Below are positions 57,055 through 64,000 of a stretch of 64,000 bases of DNA, piece after piece; the first letter of the stretch is position 1; every line of letters starts with the position of its first letter. Below the pieces are notes generated by a model, which saw only the letters and a program-made list of their open reading frames with translations, had not been told where the DNA came from and ran no database searches. Made by a program: the position numbers and the translations under genes. The DNA is from Hanleya hanleyi (lineage: Eukaryota; Mollusca; Polyplacophora; Lepidopleurida; Hanleyidae). The stretch covers positions 49,186 through 113,185 of the forward strand of contig JAVTVY010025061.1 of the NCBI GenBank assembly GCA_036873755.1, given 5' to 3'.

Positions 57055-57325
57055 ATTTAACAAATGATGTCCCGATACTCCGAAAATCTCCAGAAATAAG
57101 CAGCTACTTACGACTGTGGTATACGGCTTTAACATAGAGAATACAAGACGGCTTCCCTCTGTGACGTCACAGCTGGAATTGACAGGAGAGCGATTTTCAC
57201 CTTTCAAACGGCAATATCTCGCCAACTAGACTGCACAAAATTATGAAAAAAATATCATTATTTTCAGAATCGAAAGGACTATTTTTTTATATTTTTGACC
57301 TCAAAGCGTTTGGGTTGACCTTTAA

Positions 57326-57944
57326 CACAAAAGACTTGTCTGTAAGGCCCGATGTCGACCCAGCATCAACTTCCCACAATGCCAACATATATCAAAGACC
57401 AAAAGATGTAAAGCCAAACATGTAATAATTTACGGTACGATATTTGTAATCTGCATACACGTCAAGGTGAAGAAAAAAAAGTTAGAAAAATTAGAACCTG
57501 CCAAAACTTTCACATGGCTCCGATGCGCAATTTTTGCTTTACTACACTTTTTCGAGGAGCATAGTATGCAATGGTGATTTTGTCTTCAACTGTTTAATTT
57601 TAAAAACAGTCCCACTGTAACTGATCATGGACTATAATAAAGACCTGAACCTAAACCTTAGATCTTTATGAACCTTAGATCTTTATGATGTAGGAATAAT
57701 AAAATGATTGTCATTATCGATCACTGTAAACTCCTCCGATTGTCATTTTCAATACTCGGTATTCAATCTTTCCGCTGGGTGAAAAGTAGAATAGGAAATT
57801 TCAATTTCAAAGATTAGTCATTTGGCCATACTAGTATGACTTCTTGTCAGTACGCCGGCACCTTTTTCTACAACCATTATCTGTTGCATTTATTCTTGTT
57901 TTAAAAAAGAACCTTGACATAATCTCTGACAGAAGTGTGAAAAT
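57326..57944. other. Mostly unassigned
   Basis: 57830-57900 in minus orientation resembles the dispersed fragment at 41880-41950 (GACTTCTTGTCAGTACG, then TGTTGCATTTA). A direct repeat GAACCTTAGATCTTTATGA lies at ~57650-57690. No gene. Confidence 0.35.
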
Positions 57945-58286
57945 CTAATCAGTGATTAATCCTATAAGAGAGGCGATAAATTGGTGGCCGGGCCACATTT
58001 CGGTGTAATCGGACAAGGAACAATATGACCTCATATAAGATTTTGATTCGAACAAACTTGTCACACACTTCATACACATTGTAGACGGACAATGCAAGTT
58101 GATGTGCAAAATCGCCTTGAGAAAATAGGCGAAGCACTTAATGACCGCACTGAGAGTTTCACTTGGGAGTAAAATTTCTTCCAGACAAGTCGAGCATATT
58201 AAAATAATTACATCACATGTATCGTTATTTATCTGGAGGCAAGATGAACAATCTCGGTGCTGTCTAGACAGGAAACTGTTGTTCAT
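57945..58286 (-). pseudogene. RING-finger-like domain, frameshifted
   Basis: The 113-codon frame has HRDCSSCLQ then LICSTCLEEILLPSETLS. A one-base shift at ~58155 would read CGH, and the first frame resumes with CF..FLKAILHINLHCPSTMCMKC. The series C-x2-C, C-x-H, C, C-x2-C with this spacing suggests a RING-type finger, as in RAG1-like or TRIM-like proteins, with one frameshift. Some cysteines are missing, so this is tentative; it may derive from a host gene or a transposon. Confidence 0.35.
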
Positions 58287-58741
58287 TCACAGCTAACTAA
58301 AAGTTAACGCTTTTGCTTAGTCTGACGCCAATTGAACATGACACTCTCATTCTCTTATTTGGTTAGAGGCCAGTCATGGTCTGGAAATTGACTAACCAGC
58401 ACAGTCCTTTCGACAGACATCGCCTTGAGCTAGGAATTGGCAGTAAATTCGCCATATCAACCTCAACCGCCTCTGTGAATCGTTGTCAGCTCAAGAGGCG
58501 AAATATAATTCAAGGGCATTGACTACAGTTCCACTTGAAGAAAAATGAATTCTCGATATTTATAATCTGTGAACAAGACTAAATATTTCAAATTCTGGTT
58601 TGGTTTCAGATCAACGACTCGACATCCATTGACAAATCGCGGTCGGCTTTATGCGAGTGTCCATTCAACATTCGAATATATAAACAATTATTTTGCGGAC
58701 ACTTCATGTACGTATACTACTCACACGTCGATATAACCATT
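58287..58741. other. No recognisable feature
   Basis: No domain or repeat seen. Confidence 0.3.
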
Positions 58742-59052
58742 GTAGCAACTAATAATGATACTATCGACGCAATTACGACAATTGTGTCATTAGCAGTTGT
58801 CAGGTCGCCAGCTAATGTTACGACTGCGTTGCGATCAATAGTAAGCGATTCTGTCACTCATAAAAATGGCAGCGAGCTTGTTCACGCTTATTGTCACAAC
58901 TGGAATCGAGTAATTACTTGAGGCAAACTCTTCATGCAGAGTCGCCAACTAATGTCGCAATTGCGACACTAGCGGCTGACTCTGGTTGACACGCCTGCTG
59001 ATGACACAATTACGACATTAGGTGGCGACAATTATGTAATTAGTAGTTGCTA
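58742..59052. mobile_element. Palindrome-rich hAT-like MITE, copy 2
   Basis: GTAGCAACTAATAATGA at the left, AATTAGTAGTTGCTAA at the right. ACGACAATTGTGTCATTAGC and AGTTGTCAGGTCGCCAGCTA match copy 1 at 43030. Flanks TAACCATT and AAACCATT agree at 7 of 8 positions, fitting an 8-bp duplication as made by hAT elements. The interior differs from copy 1. The 71-codon frame over it is accidental. Confidence 0.65.
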
Positions 59053-60689
59053 AAACCATTCTCAATCGACGTTCAGTTATCGATGGTACTCCTTAGGTGT
59101 CAGAATTGGTACTGTTTTACTCTTTCGAAAATCACAGAAAAACCGCTTTTGTTCACTAGTAAAATTAACTTTGTGCTTGAAACTTAGTTAGAAGACGCTA
59201 TGCTCAGGAATGATGGACTACCCATAAAAAAATAAGTTCCATTCCAGTCCCTGGTTCGTAAACGTGTTATCTGGAGATCGGACTCTCACAGAAATCGGTA
59301 CAGCTTAAACATTGGAACCATTGTCTTACTCGACAGCATGAATATGATTTTATATTGTAGAACGACTTAGGATTCATTTGGCGAGACGAATACTTTTCAG
59401 TGATTCGGATTTGACAATATGAACTTCGTGGTTTTCTTTCATGTACTGTTGAACGCTTTTCGTTTGAATAAATTTTGTGTATAAATTTTTTTATATTATA
59501 TATTGTATATTTTATAATGTATTATATAGCCTGCGGTTTTATGATGCGCGTCCTAGCACTATTGCCTTTCGGGCAATGTTATGGAGACAAATGACAACTA
59601 CCTGTTCATGCATTTTTTGTTCAACACGAACATATTTATTTTGCCACATATGTTCTCTATCTTGCACTAATTAACACGGTCACTGTGTCTATCTCCAAAT
59701 CAATAAGGCACACAATTGGTTATTCTGTAGTATTAGGGATTCCTAGCACGCAAGAATCAGCTAACAGTGCACAAGCTTTATACGTATTTGTTCCTTCATG
59801 TAGGAGAAAATTGAAAATATAACGTATCTTGTAGACCGGTATACTTCTGACCAGACCAATTAAACTATGTAGAAGAAGCTTTAAAAGTATCAAATGGTTT
59901 TATACAGGGTCTTCTCGATATAGTGAAGATCGTTGATCTAAATGCCAAACTGGTCTAAATAACCGGGGTACAACGTACATTGGAAAACGCCTGCGTGCAG
60001 ACCGAATATCTTATTACGCGATATACTATAGATTCTGCACCATCTCTACTGCATTGTTCAATTCTGTGTGAAATACAGAGCGAAGATCTGGAATCATTCA
60101 CTGTCTATCCTCATTGGTGGGATAAATGATGAATAAAGCGGAGCTAATTTATAACTTTCTGGGGTAGAGCGGTATAATGTGATTAATTTGGGGATTGGGT
60201 GTTCTCTGCTTGCCAAACTACAAGAACCTCCTTGTTTATTTTCCCTGTAGCAATGAGGGGATATTGTAAGGCAGAATCAGCCATCCATGAGGCTATTGGT
60301 GTTTTCTGGTCCAGTCGAATCCACATTTAATAAACCATCGATGAGAGTTTAAGTTGCACTCCTATCAGGATGAACCGCTTCTCCAACTTGGTAACATTTT
60401 TTTGTTTGGCCCATTCGAACTAGCTTATTTTTGCAAGCCTGATCGAATCGATAGGAGTTTCGATTACAATAGTGGGCCAGCAAAAATGGCGGTCAGCAGT
60501 TCTGTGTGAAAATTGCTACTGACCTTTGATGCAATGTAATGAAAGAAAGCTCTATTCTTCCTCGTCTGTTGGCTGCAAAAATATTCCAAATATCAAAATC
60601 AGAATATTCCACGCCCATAAGCAACACGTTCATGATGACACGTTAAAAGCTTGATGGGGATGTATTATTCTCCAGAAAAAGACATGGAG
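59053..60689. other. No recognisable gene
   Basis: AT-rich; TA-rich run at 59480-59530. No domain or structural repeat recognised. Confidence 0.35.
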
Positions 60690-60945
60690 ATTAAAGTCAC
60701 TGATAGGGGTTTGACGATCGGGCCATCTTGATGTTTTGCGGGTATCATTGATTAACGTTGACTGCTTCTATCCTACAAGGAATTAGCTTTTGATTACATA
60801 CATGCATTTTCTTTCGGAGTTTTGGGCTATTAGTGTCTCACAAATAAAGTAATTCTATTATACAGGGAAACGTTCTTCATGAACACCGGCTGACCACTGG
60901 ATGTCAGATCAAGTCTTATATTTAACAAAATATTGACATTCAGTG
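60690..60945 (+). repeat. PLE-tail repeat, diverged copy
   Basis: CATCTTGATGTTTTGCGGGT, GTTGACTGCTTCTATCCTAC, and CACCGGCTGACCACTGGATG follow the order of 25650-25835, with more divergence than other copies. Confidence 0.5.
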
Positions 60946-62177
60946 TCCAGTCACCGTCCAAAAGAATAGTCGAAATACCTTGTTCGACAAAAACACCCCG
61001 TTTTATAAAACACAAAATAGTGTCCGTCCATCACATCTGATATCTTCAGAAGTGTAGCCAATAGGTTAACAGGCGTTAACGAACTTCCCCCACACAAAGT
61101 GAGTTGATTAATAAAACTGTATATGCCCGATAAGAGGGAAGAGTGTAGAACTATCCCGTTTGCTTCGTCAGTCGCCCGATGATGTAGTAAATGGAAAAGA
61201 CACATCGCGGAGAATGTCATGCATGGGTCATATCCATTTAAATCACATGCGAATGAACGAGAAGTGTCCGTTTCTGTGGAGATTCTGTGAATGCAGCGGA
61301 AGTAATTTGAATCGACAAAGCGTCTAACCTGTTTAACCTGTAGCAATGAGGTTAGTTCCACACTTTTCCCTCTTATCATGCTTACAGAGAATATGTGGGA
61401 TTTTATTATAACACGCTAATCACGCTGGTTCCCACCCCACGCCTCCAGCCGCCACCCACTCTAGACCACAAGAGAATAAAGTATTTGCTTCGAAATTAGT
61501 TTAGAATTTCCCAGAGTAAGTTGAGCTGAAGTCCGCGTGAATATTTTGCATTTAAATTGCAACAAATATTTAGAGAATAACAAAATAGGATTTTTAAATT
61601 TTTGACGATAAACCCCCTCCAGAAAGTCCAAACCACGTGCTTCATATTCACCAGATATTGTGTCTATTCTCTTCACTCTCTGTTCCAAACTTAACTGCCA
61701 TCAGTTGGTTAAATTTAACAGTATTTTAAATAATTACCTTAAACATCATTAATGTCCCACTCTGCGTAGCTGCACTGGCAGCGGTAAGGTTCGTAAATTG
61801 AACATGCTTCGCTAAGCCGACTCAAATGGCCGCGCTTTTGATTGCCAATCGGGAGATTGCCCGCAGTAGCCTTCATGTATACTTTTGTCTATTGCTTTAT
61901 ACTCATTTAAGCGTTTTGAATTCATTTGCAGGGCATACGCTTTTCTGGATGTAAAACATTGTCAATAAATAAAAGTCGAGAAGAAGCGATACATTTAATA
62001 TGGCATTGCCAAGTGACCCCAGTTTCCAAGTACCATATCCTAAGGCAAAATCCTGCGGTAAATCAATGGATTACTTCTTAGAGTGTTTGTGGTAATAACC
62101 CGGACGCCTCAGTAGAACGCTTAGGCCTTACATTCAATATAGATATATGTCTTACCAAACGGTTAGGTTGTGACAGT
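60946..62177. other. No recognisable gene
   Basis: The longest frame is 142 codons on the minus strand (60951-61379), without a known domain. Nothing else seen. Confidence 0.3.
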
Positions 62178-62179
62178 TA

Positions 62180-62376
62180 ATGGGGATCGCCAGCCACGCT
62201 AGGCGGCGCTAGTGCTCCAACAGGTAAAGAAGACGTGGCGTCATAAAACGAACAATTATAACGTCGCTACATTATGACGTTGTATTTGTGACGTCAAGAA
62301 AAACCACATGCGCATGCGTCATTTACCTCTTGGTATATGTAGCCACCTGGCGTAAGTTCGAGCTGGCGAACCCCAT
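62180..62376. mobile_element. 197-bp MITE with TA flanks
   Basis: ATGGGGATCGCCAGCC at the left and GCTGGCGAACCCCAT at the right, with TA on both sides (62178-62179, 62377-62378). Inner parts pair weakly (TAGGCGGC, CAGGTAAA/TTTACCTC). Tc1/mariner-type target; non-coding. Confidence 0.6.
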
Positions 62377-62378
62377 TA

Positions 62379-63372
62379 GTTTGATCCGATACGACTACTA
62401 ATAATCAGAATACAAGCGTCAAATCCGACATTCTTTTACCAGACGTCATCAATGAAGAATTCGGTGTCCAAGATAGAAAACATGTTTTCCAAGAGTGTAA
62501 ATATATAGGGAAGGAAGCTCACACATCTGGTCAGGAGTTTGGATTAGCTCTGAAAAAAAGACGCTGCTGTGGAAGGAGCAATAAAGTCATCATACAAGCG
62601 CATTCATTTCAAAAGAATACACTTTATATCAAACTTGTGTTTTCTAGAAATAACACAATAGCACGAAAACAGTCCCCGATAAATGTTGATATCCCCCCCC
62701 CCCTATTCTAAAAGGTAAACAATGATGTCAAGTTCAAAGTCATTTGGAAAAAGATATATTAGCCGGTTTCCATGATCTAATTAAACGCAATATTAAAAGG
62801 GTGGTGGAAAACTATTCCGGCATATGACCCCATAGAAAAAATATCACAAGAACCAAAAGTGATCTCTGTGATGATTTGTATACCAGCCACGCTCTTATTG
62901 CAGCTGTTCATGTGGACATCTTGAATGACATGGACACACGGGCCCCTAGCCCCGGCTTGAGCGATATTAGATACAAATATTTCCGAACGACGATGTAAAA
63001 GCTCTGGGATAGAAATTAGAAGAAAAAAAAAATTTAAAAAGTTTTTTTAACTTTTAGCATTTCATGAATATTTTCTTCTCAAAGGTTACAGTATGAGCGT
63101 CAAGTTATGGGCCTTCGATTTCACTGATAAATGTTCTGTCTAATGACATGAATGCAACCATGCTGTCACGGGTTGGAGAAAAAACGAAGAAGTGGTATGT
63201 TTCGTACCTTTTGGTAAGAGAGACTTCATTATTATCTGTATGAAATATAGAACAACATCATAACCTCTAGCGATACAGTGAGATCTTGATAAGAAGCTTT
63301 CTCAATATTGCGCCCAAATTATTTCAGATAACGGTATCCAGATACAGATACCGTAATTACTTAATTTTGAGA
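62379..63372. other. Mostly unassigned; composite repeat fragment at 62765-62990
   Basis: 62765-62870 matches 35830-35930 and 41880-41970; 62880-62990 matches repeat R (13260-13365). It shows these two fragments belong to one element. The rest is AT-rich with a C-run at 62693-62703. Confidence 0.4.
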
Positions 63373-63773
63373 ACTATGAATATATAGCTAAAAAATGTCT
63401 CGAAGGTTTGATTTATATAGCATTTTATTTACATTCACAATTAGCTTATTATTGTGTCTCCCACATACAGCAAAAAAGTACAAGAATGACTTTAGTTTAA
63501 CAGTATAACATACATTATGATCGGCTCGGAGAGGTAAGTATTGAAAAAAAGGTGAAAGTAATAGTAATAACAATAAAGGAAAAAAAAGAAAGAAAAAAAA
63601 TCTAAATAAACAAATAATAATAATAATAATAAAAGTACATACATATATCTGTATTACGAAGATACTCGGGGTGTCACTGGATAGTTTGACTTCTCCGAAG
63701 GGTCGCCTATCGTGAATCACAATATCATTTAAACAAGTTCGCGGATCCAAAATATATTTTGTTCAGATTTGTC
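63373..63773 (-). mobile_element. LINE 3' UTR
   Basis: Lies directly downstream (minus strand) of the LINE ORF at the right edge. It has a TTATTATTATTATTATT run (near 63615-63630) and a pyrimidine-rich tract TTTTTTTTCTTTC. The left limit is uncertain. The 120-codon frame across it (63388-63750) is low-complexity and not believed. Confidence 0.45.
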
Positions 63774-64000
63774 CTAATCAAAGCGTTTACTTTCTGTGAT
63801 GTAGGTTCCTAAGAATTTCTGAATTTTAATATTTATATTTTCGTCCTTGTCGTGATCGCCAAATAACAAACGTTTTGGTGTTGGGATTTCGTGACCTTTG
63901 AAAATTGTAAACAAATTGTTGAGCAAATGAGTCCTTGGGTTATGAAATTTTGGGCAATGAAAGAAGAAATGGTCTACTGTTTCGTCAGGATACCCACAGT
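63774..64000 (-). pseudogene. LINE ORF2 C-terminus, partial at window edge
   Basis: Reading leftward from the edge: CGYPDETVDHFFFHC, then PKFHNPRTHLL and PKRLLFGDHDKDEN, ending ESKRFD and a stop at 63774-63776. C-x-P-DET--HF---C is the zinc-binding C-terminal motif of many LINE ORF2 proteins (compare EETIEHIFIEC in the element at 4189-5815). The frame is open over the ~75 visible codons; whether the full element is intact lies outside the window. Confidence 0.7.

Larger units (their letters stand above)
55575..57321. mobile_element. TTAA-flanked, THAP-carrying (Kolobok-like) transposon
   Basis: Termini AGGTCAACCCAAACG and CGTTTGGGTTGACCT are exact, with TTAA outside both ends (55571-55574, 57322-57325). 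Both ends also share TGACGTCAC near a GGGAAG step at ~200 bp from the end. From the left end a frame resembling the N-terminal region of P2X7-C-terminal-like proteins reads rightward; from the right end a THAP domain reads leftward. Kolobok transposons combine TTAA targets with THAP-containing transposases, so that superfamily is the best fit. Both genes are damaged and the middle (56080-56760) is unreadable. Confidence 0.7.

Noticed and set aside
60951..61379. 142-codon minus-strand frame
   Set aside because: No recognisable domain, no repeat support and ordinary composition; not distinguishable from chance.
63388..63750. 120-codon minus-strand frame with a poly-Ile/Leu/Phe stretch that looks like a membrane segment
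   Set aside because: The stretch is a translated TTA/T-rich microsatellite in a LINE 3' UTR.

Overview
The window reads as metazoan (very likely marine molluscan) repeat-rich DNA. I recognise no intact host gene, and nearly every recognisable protein fragment belongs to a transposable element. Two short interspersed elements (about 29229-29445 minus, 40922-41155 plus) share a 3' part ending in a CGACGTTAAA motif followed by CTCACTCACT runs. From memory this tail is common in abalone (Haliotis) and related gastropods, so a gastropod is my best guess; that is inference. All boundaries were read by eye and may be off by some tens of bases unless a target-site duplication (TSD) is quoted.

Layout: 1-3.3 kb holds a dispersed repeat and a foldback element (1098-3270, 6-bp TSD CATTTG) whose arms are 13-bp satellite DNA. 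3.9-6.1 kb holds a 5'-truncated L1/Tx1-like LINE between two 310-bp direct repeats that look identical. 7.1-12.3 kb has a TIR element carrying TGTGGCCACA palindromes, copies of an unnamed dispersed repeat ('X'), and two degenerate Penelope-like elements (PLEs) placed tail to tail. 13.1-22 kb is more of X, a ~175-bp satellite and a MITE. 23104-27198 is a 4.1-kb inverted-repeat element (TTA TSD) with a PLE in its loop. 27.6-27.8 kb is an inverted repeat with a hammerhead-ribozyme-like core. 29.2-33.4 kb is a tRNA-type SINE next to a decayed CR1/L2/Jockey-type LINE. 36.2-38.6 kb is a ~33-copy 71-bp minisatellite. 38.6-51.7 kb carries a piggyBac-like TTAA family with a recent tandem duplication, a 5S-rRNA-type SINE, another PLE, a palindrome-rich hAT-like element and a LINE 3' end with a perfect hairpin. 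52.2-59 kb has a GGTTCTATATAGAACC element with a nested MITE, a TTAA-flanked transposon carrying a THAP-domain pseudogene and a P2X7-C-terminal-like ORF on opposite strands, a RING-like pseudogene and a second hAT-like copy. The right edge is the 3' end of another LINE on the minus strand.

The best candidates for undescribed biology are the satellite-armed foldback element, the PLE-carrying 4.1-kb inverted repeat, the THAP plus P2X7-like TTAA transposon, and the pair of SINEs with different Pol III promoters and one common tail. The arrangement is nested insertion, not an operon or pathway: older PLE-tail and X copies are the landing sites of younger elements, and in several cases TSDs or paralogous empty sites show the order of events.
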